Part shown: in pieces, positions 26,581 to 37,429 of the stretch
Layout of the letters: each line of letters opens with the position of its first letter
Position numbering within the stretch: the stretch's first letter is position 1
DNA from: Gammaproteobacteria bacterium
GTDB lineage: Bacteria > Pseudomonadota > Gammaproteobacteria > UBA9214
Length of the DNA stretch: 39,458 nucleotides
Reading direction: 5' to 3'
Assembly (NCBI GenBank): GCA_022340485.1
Contig: JAJDNX010000054.1
Coordinates: 1 to 39,458 of the forward strand
Notes under the pieces: generated by a model
Told to the model about the DNA's origin: nothing
Seen by the model: the letters and a program-made list of their open reading frames with translations, nothing else
Databases searched by the model: none
Translations under genes and position numbers: made by a program

Positions 26581-27540
26581 TCATTGTTTGGAATTGGTAT
26601 TACTCGCCTTTAACAACTTGCCATGCTGGCGTAGCCAGGCGCTTGCACCTGTAGCAGTGAGGATGCACCACACGGCAAACAATGCTCCAGGCAACGCGGT
26701 TTGCGGTGAAAAATGCGCCAGGGCCAGCGCCACACCCAGGCCGGCATTCTGCATGCCGATTTCAATTGCCAGTGTCAGACGATAGTGTCCATCGAAGCCA
26801 TACCATCGCCCCAGCCACCAGCCGGAGAGATAGCCCAGTGCATTCAGTGATACCACCATGGCAACCACCCAGGCACCGACCGTGGCAATGCGTTCCTGAT
26901 TGGCGGCCACGGCATAGCTGCAGATAATAATAATCGCCGTCGCAGCCACAGCCGGCGAGACAATGCGCGCAACCGCCAGGTAGGATCCCAGGTATTTCCG
27001 CAACCACATCCCCGCACCCAGGGGCAACACCACGGTCAGGAGGATGGTTTCCATCATTGGCCAAAATGGAATGTGCAACAGTTTACCCCCCAGTAACTCG
27101 ACCAGCACCGGTGTCAGCAATGGCGAAAGAAAGGTCGATACGGTCGTCATGGCTACAGAAAATGCCACTGCGCCGCCAGCGAGATAAACCATCACGTTAC
27201 TTGCCATGGCACCGGGTGCGCAGGCAACGATAATAAAGCCCAGCTTGAGATCAGGGGACAGCGGGCTCAGCAACGCCAGCACGAAGCCCAGTATGGGCAT
27301 GACCGTATATTGCGTCATGACACCAATACCGATTTGCCATGGCTTGTGCAACGTCTGCTGTAACTCCGCCGTATTCAGTACTATGCCCATGGCAAACATG
27401 GTGGCGGCAAAGAACCACAGGAAAGTGGACTTGAAGACCATGAAAAGTGGTGGAAAGAGATACGCCATCACGGCACCCAGCAGGGTAAGCAGTGCCATCC
27501 GGTTGGCAATAAATTTGCAAAGACTTATGACAACATGCAT
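26581..27540 (-). CDS. Bile acid:sodium symporter (BASS) family transporter
   Basis: The 319-residue product from ATG 27540 is very hydrophobic, with about nine to ten membrane helices. It carries BASS-type motifs: VACAPGAMASNVMVYLAGG near the middle and EIGMQNAGLGVALA near the C-terminus, which form the crossing helices of the sodium and substrate site. The family moves organic anions with sodium, and the substrate here is unknown. The frame is open for another 117 codons upstream, but that part overlaps hemB on the other strand and has no transporter features. It is transcribed away from hemB. Confidence 0.88.
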   Translation of the reverse strand: MHVVISLCKFIANRMALLTLLGAVMAYLFPPLFMVFKSTFLWFFAATMFAMGIVLNTAELQQTLHKPWQIGIGVMTQYTVMPILGFVLALLSPLSPDLKLGFIIVACAPGAMASNVMVYLAGGAVAFSVAMTTVSTFLSPLLTPVLVELLGGKLLHIPFWPMMETILLTVVLPLGAGMWLRKYLGSYLAVARIVSPAVAATAIIIICSYAVAANQERIATVGAWVVAMVVSLNALGYLSGWWLGRWYGFDGHYRLTLAIEIGMQNAGLGVALALAHFSPQTALPGALFAVWCILTATGASAWLRQHGKLLKASNTNSKQ

Positions 27541-27569
27541 TTTCCACCCGGGAAACACAAAAGGAGCCG

Positions 27570-27593
27570 CTCGCAGCAGATCTCGGCTGCGAG
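27570..27593. repeat. GC-rich dyad in the transporter/hemB intergenic region
   Basis: CTCGCAGC and GCTGCGAG are perfect inverted copies around an 8-base centre. Read toward the transporter gene, the hairpin is followed by GCGGCTCCTTTTGTG and, 30 bases on, the start codon. It could be a leader hairpin or weak attenuator for the transporter, or an operator shared with hemB. The remaining 178-base gap shows no gene. Confidence 0.45.
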
Positions 27594-27661
27594 GCCTGGT
27601 GAACGAACTTACACACACCCTATGGTAATGGTACAGTGTTAGGCCCGCCGGATGGGACTGA

Positions 27662-29570
<1,909 letters not shown>

Positions 29571-29574
<4 letters not shown>

Positions 29575-30107
29575 TCCGATTCGGCCTTGTAACGGTTTTT
29601 CAGTTCCACGTAATGCAAAACGTTATACGTCAGGAAAGCCTCTTCCTCAGAGCGTAAAGGACGCGCCTTGCGGGCAGGTGATCCAACCCAGAGGAAGCCC
29701 CCCTCAAGCTCCTGGCCGGGCGTTACCAGGCTGCCGGCACCAACGATAGCACCACAATGGATAACCGCACCATCCATCACCGTGGCTGCCATACCAATCA
29801 GGCAACGATCCTCCACCGTGCAGCCATGCAATATGGCCTGGTGTCCGACGGTAATGTCGGCACCAATGTGCAGTGCAAATCCACCAGGTGCGAAATCACT
29901 GTCATGGCTGACATGCAAAATGGTGCCGTCCTGGATGTTGGTTCTAGCACCGATGTAAATGGAATTAACATCCCCCCTGGCAACCACTTTCGGCCACAGC
30001 GACACATCTTCTTCGAGAGTGACTTCCCCTATTACCAGTGCGGTTTCATCCACGTAGGCGCTGTTTGCGATACGTGGCTTGATACCTGCAAAATTTCGTA
30101 CGGTCAC
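29571..30107 (-). CDS. Gamma-class carbonic anhydrase-like hexapeptide protein
   Basis: The 178-residue product is a left-handed beta-helix of the gamma carbonic anhydrase family (YrdA/PaaY group). Hexapeptide repeats run from about residue 15 to 125 (VIGEVTLEEDVSLWPKVVAR). The three metal-binding histidines are in the LHVSHDS and VGHQAILHGC segments. A C-terminal helix packs trimers. Carbonic anhydrase activity is not certain, because many members act otherwise or show none. It is divergent from prlC, an arrangement also seen in Pseudomonas. Confidence 0.9.
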
Positions 30108-30258
30108 AAGCTACCCCAGCTCAATATCGTGCAATACTGGCTATTGTAGAGCATTGCAACTTTCTGAAAAGAACTACCGTCAAATGGTGTCAGACAGTAC
30201 ACTTTCACAAATGCGCCATTATCAGGCCCGCCGCCGCATATAACGAGGTACTACACGA

Positions 30259-32298
30259 ATGACGAACCCCCTGCTGGAACAGTACGCCCTGCCACCTTTT
30301 TCACGCATCAAACCGGAACATATCAAACCCGCCATAGAAACCCTGCTGGCAGAGAGCCGTCAGCTGGTAGAACAGTTACTGCAACAGAACAGTGACTATA
30401 CCTGGGATAATCTGGTCGAACCACTGGAAGCGATGGACGACCGCATCAGTCGTGCCTGGTCACCAGTCAGTCACATGAACTCGGTCGTCAACAGCGAGGC
30501 ATTACGAGATGCCTATAATGAATGCCTGCCGATACTGAGTGAATATGGTACCGAGATGGGTCAACACGAGGGTCTGTACAGGGCTCACCGGCAAATTGCG
30601 GATGGTGATGCCTACCAGCAACTTGACAGCGCACAGAAGAAAGTCATCGACAACGCGTTACGTGACTTCCGACTTTCGGGTATCGAACTTGATAAGGCTA
30701 ACCGCGACCGCTACAAGGCCATTCAGCAGGAACTCTCCAGGCTCACCGCGCATTACAGCGACAACGTGCTGGATGCAACCAACGCCTGGCACAGGCAGAT
30801 CATGGATGAATCCCTGCTCGCAGGATTGCCGGTGAGTGCTCGCTCACTGGCCATGCAAACTGCCAAACAGCGTGGACTGGAAGGCTGGATTTTCACACTG
30901 GAGTTTCCCTCCTACTTCCCGGTCTTGACCTATGCAGATAACCGCGAGTTGCGCGAGGAACTGTATACCGCCTATGTAACGCGCGCCTCTGATCAGGGAC
31001 CGCAGGCTGGTCAGTGGGACAATACCGGAATCATGGAGCAAATCATGGCGCTGCGTCACGAGGCAGCAGAGCTACTGCAGTATAGCAACTACGCGGAGCG
31101 CTCACTGGCTACCAAGATGGCAGAATCAACCACCCAGGTCATGAGCTTTCTGGAGGACCTCGCACAGCGCTCAAAACCTGCCGCACAACGGGAGCTGCAA
31201 GAACTCAGCCAGTTTGCCCGGGAACACCATGGGCGTGACGACCTGCAAGCCTGGGACATTGCGTATTATTCGGAGAAACTGCGACAGCAGAAACACGCCA
31301 TTTCACAGGAAGAACTGAAACCCTACTTCCCCGAACCCCGTGTTGTCAGCGGCTTGTTTTCCATCACAGAGAAGCTCTATGGACTGCAAATCGAGGCTGT
31401 CAAAGGGATAGACACCTGGCATGAAGATGTTACCTTTTACCGCATCCGGGATGCAGCCGGTGCACTGCGCGGAGAATTCTATCTCGACCTGTATGCGCGC
31501 CCACACAAACGCGGCGGCGCATGGATGGATGAATGTATCTCCCGCCGCCGTCATGCTGAGGGCCTGCAACTACCAGTCGCCTATCTGACCTGCAATTTTT
31601 CTCCACCGATCGGTGACGAGCCCGCGCTGTTTACCCACGATGAAGTCATTACCCTGTTTCATGAATTTGGCCATGGCCTGCACCACATGCTCACACAGAT
31701 TGATTATGCCGGCGTTTCCGGCATCAGTGGCGTTGCCTGGGATGCGGTAGAATTGCCCAGCCAGTTCATGGAGAACTGGTGCTGGGAACGCGAGGCGCTG
31801 GATCTGTTTTCCGGACATTTCGAGACCGGAGAAAAGATCCCAGAGGTCCTGTACCAGCGCATGCGGCAGGCGAAGAACTTCCAGTCCGCCATGCAAATGC
31901 TCAGGCAACTCGAGTTTGCCATCTTCGATTTACGCATTCACCGCGATTACAGCAAGGAAAGTGGTGCACGAATTCATGACACCTTAAACGAGGTCCGCAA
32001 ACAGATCGCCGTACTGCAACCACCCGCTTTTAATCGTTTTGAAAACGGCTTCACACATATCTTTGGCGGTGGCTACGCAGCTGGCTACTATAGCTACAAA
32101 TGGGCAGAAGTCCTTTCTGCAGATGCCTTTTCGGCCTTTGAGGAATGTGGCATTTTCGACCGCGAAACCGGTAACAAATTTCTCAAGTGTATACTGGAAA
32201 AGGGCGGCTCCCGTGACCCCATGGAACTGTTTGTGGAATTCCGTGGCCGTGAGCCCAGCATTGATGCGCTGCTGCGGCACAGCGGTCTTGCCGCCTAG
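30259..32298 (+). CDS. prlC: Oligopeptidase A
   Basis: PrlC (OpdA) is a cytoplasmic M3-family zinc peptidase that degrades short peptides, including cleaved signal peptides. The 679-residue product has the zinc site H468-E-F-G-H472 in TLFHEFGHGLHH, with the third ligand E498 in WDAVELPSQFMENW. The start matches the family (NPLLEQYALPPFSRIKPEH). A GAGG ribosome site precedes the ATG. Length equals that of E. coli OpdA. Confidence 0.97.
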   Translation: MTNPLLEQYALPPFSRIKPEHIKPAIETLLAESRQLVEQLLQQNSDYTWDNLVEPLEAMDDRISRAWSPVSHMNSVVNSEALRDAYNECLPILSEYGTEMGQHEGLYRAHRQIADGDAYQQLDSAQKKVIDNALRDFRLSGIELDKANRDRYKAIQQELSRLTAHYSDNVLDATNAWHRQIMDESLLAGLPVSARSLAMQTAKQRGLEGWIFTLEFPSYFPVLTYADNRELREELYTAYVTRASDQGPQAGQWDNTGIMEQIMALRHEAAELLQYSNYAERSLATKMAESTTQVMSFLEDLAQRSKPAAQRELQELSQFAREHHGRDDLQAWDIAYYSEKLRQQKHAISQEELKPYFPEPRVVSGLFSITEKLYGLQIEAVKGIDTWHEDVTFYRIRDAAGALRGEFYLDLYARPHKRGGAWMDECISRRRHAEGLQLPVAYLTCNFSPPIGDEPALFTHDEVITLFHEFGHGLHHMLTQIDYAGVSGISGVAWDAVELPSQFMENWCWEREALDLFSGHFETGEKIPEVLYQRMRQAKNFQSAMQMLRQLEFAIFDLRIHRDYSKESGARIHDTLNEVRKQIAVLQPPAFNRFENGFTHIFGGGYAAGYYSYKWAEVLSADAFSAFEECGIFDRETGNKFLKCILEKGGSRDPMELFVEFRGREPSIDALLRHSGLAA

Positions 32299-32313
32299 AC
32301 TGCAGTGTTTCCC

Positions 32314-32430
32314 ATGGCAACAACACCTCATTTATGCACAACGGTCAACCACCCTGAAGTGCAGCCACCAATTTATCATGGATACGACGCGATCCAGCGA
32401 GGTATCGAAACCCGACGGCAAACAGCATGA
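32314..32430 (+). CDS. Possible 38-codon ORF overlapping the xthA start
   Basis: An ATG at 32314 opens 38 codons that end in a TGA overlapping the xthA ATG (ATGA). xthA has no clear ribosome site of its own, so coupled translation is possible. The peptide is polar, with one cysteine and no membrane segment. It contains a short run (VQPPIYHG) that loosely recalls the start of PLP-dependent sulfur-amino-acid enzymes, but too little remains to claim this. It has no ribosome site itself. Confidence 0.3.
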   Translation: MATTPHLCTTVNHPEVQPPIYHGYDAIQRGIETRRQTA

Positions 32431-33194
32431 AAATTGCCACCTGGAACGTGAATTCACTGAAGGTACGCCTGCCACAGGTACTTGACTGGCTGGCGGTCTC
32501 ACAGGTGGACATCCTGTGCCTGCAGGAAACCAAGACCACTGATGAAAATTTTCCTGTTGATGAAATATCAGCCGCCGGCTATCAAGTGATTTACTCGGGA
32601 CAAAAGACCTATAACGGAGTTGCCATCCTCAGCAAGCAAGTCGCCACTGACATCGTCACTGACATACCGGGACTGGATGATCCGCAGCGCCGCATACTGG
32701 CTGCCACCATTGATACGGTACGGGTCCTTGATCTGTACGTCGTCAACGGACAGGAAGTAGGCAGTGAGAAATATGCACACAAGCTGCAATGGTTGGAAAG
32801 GGTTACCGGGTTTATCAGCGAGCAGCTGCAACAGCATGAACGTTTCGCAGTTGTAGGCGATTTTAATATTGCTCCCGACGACCGTGACGTATACGACCCG
32901 GAGGCCTGGCATGAACGAATATTATGCAGCACAGCGGAACGGCAGGCATTGCAAAGGATTATCGACCTTGGACTGGCCGACACCTTCCGCTTGTTTGATC
33001 AGCCCGAGAACAGTTACAGCTGGTGGGACTATCGGGCTGCTGCATTCAGAAGAAACATGGGGCTGCGCATAGACCTGGTACTCGCCAGTCACTCGCTATC
33101 CAGCACTTGCACTGCGTGCCTTATCGACAGGGAGCCGCGCACCCTGGAACGACCGTCTGACCATGCACCGGTGATCGCCGAATTCAAGCTGTAA
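32427..33194 (+). CDS. xthA: Exodeoxyribonuclease III (AP endonuclease)
   Basis: This enzyme repairs abasic sites and degrades the 3' end of duplex DNA. The 255-residue product has the exonuclease-endonuclease-phosphatase core: MKIATWNVNSLKVRLPQ, metal-binding E in CLQETKT, VVGDFNIAPDDRDVYDP, RRNMGLRIDLVLAS, and the terminal SDHAPV catalytic pair. Its 3' end overlaps the convergent epimerase-like gene by 11 bases. Confidence 0.95.
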   Translation: MKIATWNVNSLKVRLPQVLDWLAVSQVDILCLQETKTTDENFPVDEISAAGYQVIYSGQKTYNGVAILSKQVATDIVTDIPGLDDPQRRILAATIDTVRVLDLYVVNGQEVGSEKYAHKLQWLERVTGFISEQLQQHERFAVVGDFNIAPDDRDVYDPEAWHERILCSTAERQALQRIIDLGLADTFRLFDQPENSYSWWDYRAAAFRRNMGLRIDLVLASHSLSSTCTACLIDREPRTLERPSDHAPVIAEFKL

Positions 33195-34071
33195 AGCAGG
33201 CGCGCAGGCCTGAATCAAGGTCAGGGTAAAGCAGTGTCACAGCCAGTTCGTCCAGCATCTTGGCATTGCTCATGCGTCTGGAATCATTAAGAAACGAGAG
33301 CATGCCTGCAGAGAGCACCTGCGCTGCCTCACTACGGCTAATCGTTGGAGGGCGCGGCAAGCCAGCGGCATCGGCCACCTTGAAAAAGTAATCCGTCATG
33401 TTGCTGGGCTGTCCATCACTGACGTTATAGACCGTATCGGCATGCGGACTGTTCATGGCGGCAACGCAGATTCTGGCGAGATCATCGGCATGAATGCGAT
33501 TGGTATACGGTGAATCTGCCTCGCGCAATACCGCTGTGCCCTCGCGTAACCGTGCCAGTGGTAATTTACCCGGCCCGTAGATCCCTGGTACACGCAACAG
33601 CAGCCACTGGATGTTGTGTAATTCACAGTAGGCCTGTAGCTGTTGCTCTGCGTCCAGCCGGCGCTGACCGCGCGCCGTGGTCGGGTTGAGGGCTTGCGAT
33701 TCAGTGATCCATGCTCCCTGGCAGTCACCATAAACGGCGCTGGTACTGATGTATACGATGCGGCGCGGTAGCGCCGCAGTGTCTATCGCCTGAAGAAATG
33801 CATGCATGCGCAAATCCTGCTCCCCATGCGGGGTTGGCGGTGCAAAGTAAAACACCTCATCAAAGCCATCCGCCCAGCCCGTCTTGGCAGCAGGCTGGTC
33901 CAGATCGATCACCAGCGGTGCGATGCCTGAAAGCTCGAGTTTTGCTGCACTTTGCTTGCTGCGAACACAGCCTGTGATCTGGCAGGTATCCGCCGGCAAC
34001 AAGTCGGCCACACGCCGGCCGACATAACCGCAGCCCACGATTAGCACAGATTTATACGGTTTATCTTGCAT
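33184..34071 (-). CDS. NAD-dependent epimerase/dehydratase-like protein (YeeZ type)
   Basis: The 295-residue product from ATG 34071 begins with the extended-SDR nucleotide-binding motif VLIVGCGYVGRRVADLL. A FYFAPPTPHGEQD loop, the strand IVYISTSAVYGDCQG with the Ser/Tyr pair, and RVPGIYGPGKLPL with NRIHADDLA follow. It resembles the YeeZ-like group, whose substrate is not known. The usual YxxxK lysine is not seen at its normal place, so catalysis is uncertain. The frame is open to 34212, but that part overlaps the divergent oxidoreductase gene. Confidence 0.87.
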   Translation of the reverse strand: MQDKPYKSVLIVGCGYVGRRVADLLPADTCQITGCVRSKQSAAKLELSGIAPLVIDLDQPAAKTGWADGFDEVFYFAPPTPHGEQDLRMHAFLQAIDTAALPRRIVYISTSAVYGDCQGAWITESQALNPTTARGQRRLDAEQQLQAYCELHNIQWLLLRVPGIYGPGKLPLARLREGTAVLREADSPYTNRIHADDLARICVAAMNSPHADTVYNVSDGQPSNMTDYFFKVADAAGLPRPPTISRSEAAQVLSAGMLSFLNDSRRMSNAKMLDELAVTLLYPDLDSGLRACFTA

Positions 34072-34120
34072 CCTAAATCGGCGACAATGCCTCTCCCATT
34101 CTGTAGAGTTTGCGCACCGC

Positions 34121-35149
34121 ATGTCGTACCAGGTCACCATACAGTCCAGCGGACATACGTTCAGCGTCGAGCCGTCCGAAACGGTTCTCGAAGCTGCGCT
34201 GCGCCAGGGCATTATACTGCCCTACGGGTGCCGCAATGGTAAATGCGGTTCCTGTATGGGCGAGGTCATCAGTGGTGCGGTTGGCTATGACAGCGGTCTG
34301 CCACCGGCACTCAGTACCGATGCCGCTGAGCACAACAAGGCCCTGTTCTGTCAGGCGTTGCCACGCAGTAACCTGTTCATAAAGATACGCGAAGTCGACG
34401 CTGCCAGGGACATCGAGATCAGGACCATGCCCTGTCGGGTCGAAAAACTTGAAAACCTGGCACATGATGTCGTGCGCATTTATCTGAAAATCCCTGAATC
34501 CAATCGCCTGCAGTTTCTTGCCGGCCAGTATATCGATGTGCTTCTCAAGGACCACGCCCCTCGTGCCTTTTCGATAGCCAATGCACCGCATGATGACAAA
34601 TTCATCGAATTGCATATTCGCATAGTCAGCGGCGGCTTCTTCGGTGCGCAGGTATTCGGGCAGATGCAGGAAAAGGCCATGCTGCGCATCCAGGGGCCGC
34701 TGGGTACGTTCTTCCTGCGTGAAGACAGCGAGCGCCCTGCGATCCTGATCGGTGGAGGCACCGGTTTTGCTCCCCTCAAGGCGATGCTGGAACATGCCTT
34801 TTATACCTCGGTCGAGAAACCCCTGCATCTGTTCTGGGGGGTGCGTGCCAAACGAGACCTGTACCTGGGTAAATTACCTGAACAATGGCAGCAGACCCGC
34901 AAAAACTTTCTTTATACTGCGGTCCTGTCTGAGCCTGTCGCCAGCGATAACTGGCAGGGCGAGACCGGCTTTGTCACCGACAGCGTCATCAGACACTACC
35001 CGGACCTGTCAGCCTACGATGTCTATATGAGCGGCCCACCGGTGATGGTAGAAACCGGGCACAAGTTGTTCCTGCAGCACGGCCTTAATGAAGAGCGATT
35101 TTTTTCTGATGCGTTCGAATACGCCGCACTCTCTGACAAACTGAAATAA
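34121..35149 (+). CDS. 2Fe-2S ferredoxin / FAD-NAD(P) oxidoreductase
   Basis: The 342-residue product joins a plant-type ferredoxin (about 1-90; cluster cysteines C37, C42, C45 in YGCRNGKCGSC and C77) to a ferredoxin-NADP reductase unit. That unit has FAD site APRAFSIANAP, NAD site IGGGTGFAPLKAM, and C-terminal YMSGPPVMVETG. The order matches CDP-6-deoxy-glucoseen reductase-like and oxygenase reductase proteins. No oxygenase or sugar gene is nearby, so its partner is unknown. Similar genes occur near ubiD/rho or hem genes in related bacteria. The identity as an electron-transfer reductase is firm; the pathway is not. Confidence 0.9.
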   Translation: MSYQVTIQSSGHTFSVEPSETVLEAALRQGIILPYGCRNGKCGSCMGEVISGAVGYDSGLPPALSTDAAEHNKALFCQALPRSNLFIKIREVDAARDIEIRTMPCRVEKLENLAHDVVRIYLKIPESNRLQFLAGQYIDVLLKDHAPRAFSIANAPHDDKFIELHIRIVSGGFFGAQVFGQMQEKAMLRIQGPLGTFFLREDSERPAILIGGGTGFAPLKAMLEHAFYTSVEKPLHLFWGVRAKRDLYLGKLPEQWQQTRKNFLYTAVLSEPVASDNWQGETGFVTDSVIRHYPDLSAYDVYMSGPPVMVETGHKLFLQHGLNEERFFSDAFEYAALSDKLK

Positions 35150-35156
35150 AGCAATG

Positions 35157-35915
35157 CTAGCGCTGCTGAACAGCAGCGAAGATCGCCTCATCACTCGCAT
35201 TGGCCGCGATCAGCGGTGCATGGACAAATCCCAGTTGCTGTGCCAGTGTTGCCTGACGCCCCCCCATGACTACCAGAGGAATCCTGAGCAACAACGGCCG
35301 CCCTTCTGGCCCGGCCATTGTAACGAGGTTCTGTAGCGCCTCGTTACTGGTGATGGTGATGCAGTCAAGGTAGCCGGGCTGCAACAATGCCTGCATGCGC
35401 TGTGCATCCACATCAGGACACTTGCGATGGTAAACCTCAACGTAGTCTACCTCGGCACCACGCGCGAGCAATGTTTCGCGTAGCACTTCACGTCCACCGT
35501 TGCCGCGGAAAATGACCACACGGTGACCGGACATATCCTGCAGCTCATCCAGTGCCAGCAGGGCCTCACTGTTGTACTGGTGTTCGGGCAGCAGGTTGAC
35601 GTACAGACCATATTGCAGCAGCGCCTCTGCGGAGCTTGCACCGACCGTGGCAATACGGGTGCTCGCGGGCCAGTCACGGTGATTAAGGATAAACTCAACA
35701 CCCATTTTGACTGCATTGATGCTGACAAATATTGCCAGGTCATAGTCTTCAAGCGCATCGGTTACGGCCTCGAGGCGGTAGTTGTCAGACGCTTCCAGAA
35801 TTTCTATCGCTGGCAACCGAATGCAAACATGACCGGCTGCTTCAAGCAGCCCGCAGAGACGCGCCGCCTGCCCGGCCGGACGTGTGACGAGTACGCGGGA
35901 CTTAGCGTTCCGCAC
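35157..35915 (-). CDS. hemD: Uroporphyrinogen-III synthase
   Basis: HemD closes hydroxymethylbilane to uroporphyrinogen III. The 252-residue product has the two-lobed fold's weakly conserved marks: [18 protein letters not shown] at the start, [26 protein letters not shown] and [13 protein letters not shown]. The family is poorly conserved, so the call leans on these and on its place right after hemC, which it overlaps by 14 bases. hemX and hemY, which follow hemD in Pseudomonas, are not next to it here. Confidence 0.92.
   Translation of the reverse strand: MRNAKSRVLVTRPAGQAARLCGLLEAAGHVCIRLPAIEILEASDNYRLEAVTDALEDYDLAIFVSINAVKMGVEFILNHRDWPASTRIATVGASSAEALLQYGLYVNLLPEHQYNSEALLALDELQDMSGHRVVIFRGNGGREVLRETLLARGAEVDYVEVYHRKCPDVDAQRMQALLQPGYLDCITITSNEALQNLVTMAGPEGRPLLLRIPLVVMGGRQATLAQQLGFVHAPLIAANASDEAIFAAVQQR
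35161..35178. repeat. Perfect short dyad in the 3' end of hemD
   Basis: CGCTGCTG and CAGCAGCG are perfect inverted copies around AA, giving a 7-8 bp stem. They lie within the last codons of hemD and 11 bases past the stop of the convergent oxidoreductase gene. Neither strand shows a good T-tract, although on the minus strand CTAGCATTGCTTTATTTC follows. It may serve as a weak terminator or barrier for both converging transcripts. Confidence 0.35.
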
Positions 35916-36837
35916 TCAGCAACTCATCAAGAATCGTCCGTGCGCCACGAGCCAGCAATTCATCGGCAAGTTGCTTGCCCAGTGTTTCAGCATGCGCAAA
36001 GGAACCACGGACATCGGTACGAATTACCGTGCTGCCATCAGGGCGCCCCACCAGGCCACGCAGTTCAAGTACACCGTCATTCAGCTCCGAATAACCGGCG
36101 ACCGGGGCCTGGCAACCTCCTGCAAGTGCGGCATTCATGGCGCGTTCAGCATCTGTCCGGTACCGTGTTTCTTCGTGGTTTAAGTCGCTTATCAGTCGAT
36201 TGATGCGTTCATCATCCGCGCGGCATTCAATGCCAATCACGCCCTGCGCAATCGCAGGTAACATTTCTTCAGCTGCCAGTTCCCGGGTGATGCGAGCCGA
36301 CAAACCAAGGCGTTTCAGGCCGGCGCAGGCGAGCACGATTGCATCATAATCACCTGCGTCCAGTTTACCCAGGCGGGTACCAACATTGCCGCGCAGGTCC
36401 AGGATATGCAGGTCGGGACGACGTGAACGCAACTGGCACTGGCGTCGCAGACTGGAGGTACCCACCCTCGCGCCTTCAGGCAAGCTGTCCAGGGAGGCGT
36501 AGTGATTGGAGACAAAGGCATCCCGCGGGTCCTCACGTTCCAGGATGGCGCCAATACACAGACCTGGCGGCAACTCCGCTGGCACATCCTTCATCGAATG
36601 CACTGCAAGATCCGCCCGCCCTTCCAGCATGCCCTGCTCCAGCTCCTTCACAAACAGGCCCTTGCCACCAATCTTCGCCAGCGGACTGTCCAGGATGCGG
36701 TCGCCCTGGGTGCTCAGCTTCAGTAACTCGACCCGCAGCCCGGGCTGCAATGCCAGCAGGCGGGCACGCACATGCTCGGCCTGCCACAAGGCAAGCGGGC
36801 TCTTGCGTGTTGCAATACGTATCAGTTCGGTTGACAT
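35902..36837 (-). CDS. hemC: Porphobilinogen deaminase (hydroxymethylbilane synthase)
   Basis: HemC links four porphobilinogen units into hydroxymethylbilane on its dipyrromethane cofactor. The 311-residue product starts with [19 protein letters not shown], carries the catalytic aspartate in AVHSMKDVP and the arginines in [11 protein letters not shown]. The cofactor-binding C242 is in [14 protein letters not shown]. Only 31 bases separate its start from the divergent thioredoxin-like gene. hemD follows with a 14-base overlap. Confidence 0.97.
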   Translation of the reverse strand: MSTELIRIATRKSPLALWQAEHVRARLLALQPGLRVELLKLSTQGDRILDSPLAKIGGKGLFVKELEQGMLEGRADLAVHSMKDVPAELPPGLCIGAILEREDPRDAFVSNHYASLDSLPEGARVGTSSLRRQCQLRSRRPDLHILDLRGNVGTRLGKLDAGDYDAIVLACAGLKRLGLSARITRELAAEEMLPAIAQGVIGIECRADDERINRLISDLNHEETRYRTDAERAMNAALAGGCQAPVAGYSELNDGVLELRGLVGRPDGSTVIRTDVRGSFAHAETLGKQLADELLARGARTILDELLSAER

Positions 36838-36868
36838 CAGTCGCTGTCTCGCTACTTAATAGAGTGAA

Positions 36869-37429
36869 ATGAAACGATTATACAGTCTGGTGATTATAGT
36901 ATCTGCCTTCCTGTGGCCGGTAGATTCCTCATTGCACGCCGCTATGACTGTCCCCGTTGTCACGAACCTGCAACAGGACGGTAGCCAGGCCGTCTCACAG
37001 CGATTGCCGATTCTGCTGACGGTAACCTCCCTTGGGTGCAGTTACTGTGAGCTTCTGGAACAGGATTTCCTGCAGCCCATGATACTTGGCGGTCATTACC
37101 GCGACAAAGTCATTATCCGCAAGCTGGAGCTGTACCCGGGCGCTACAGTCATCGATTTTAATGGCCAGTCAATCACTGCCAGTGAGCTGTCCGACCGCTA
37201 CCGGGTATTCGTCACACCGACCCTGCTGTTTGTCGACGGTAACGGCAAGGAACTCGCCGAGCGCATCATTGGCATCAACACACCGGAGCTGTATGGGGGT
37301 TACCTGGACAACTGCATCGAGACCGCATTGCTGTATATCAGGGATCCAGAGAAGGCCGCCCGCATCAGAGGCTGTCAGCTGCAACCGGCTGCAAACAGGG
37401 ACACGCTTTTCACGACTGCAGCGCCTTGA
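36869..37429 (+). CDS. Exported thioredoxin-fold protein with CSYC motif
   Basis: The 186-residue product has an N-terminal signal sequence (hydrophobic YSLVIIVSAFLWPV, cleavage near SLHAA, residue 25) and a thioredoxin-like domain. The redox pair is C57-S-Y-C60 in TSLGCSYCELLEQ, and the cis-proline is in VFVTPTLLFVDGNGKE. It recalls SoxW-like or DsbD-gamma-like reductants of the periplasm. The partner is unknown. It diverges from hemC and its end overlaps the convergent response regulator gene by 20 bases. Confidence 0.85.
   Translation: MKRLYSLVIIVSAFLWPVDSSLHAAMTVPVVTNLQQDGSQAVSQRLPILLTVTSLGCSYCELLEQDFLQPMILGGHYRDKVIIRKLELYPGATVIDFNGQSITASELSDRYRVFVTPTLLFVDGNGKELAERIIGINTPELYGGYLDNCIETALLYIRDPEKAARIRGCQLQPAANRDTLFTTAAP

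Noticed and set aside
34072-34212. 47-residue extension of the epimerase-like frame
   Set aside because: It overlaps the divergent oxidoreductase start; the Rossmann motif begins a few residues after the ATG at 34071.
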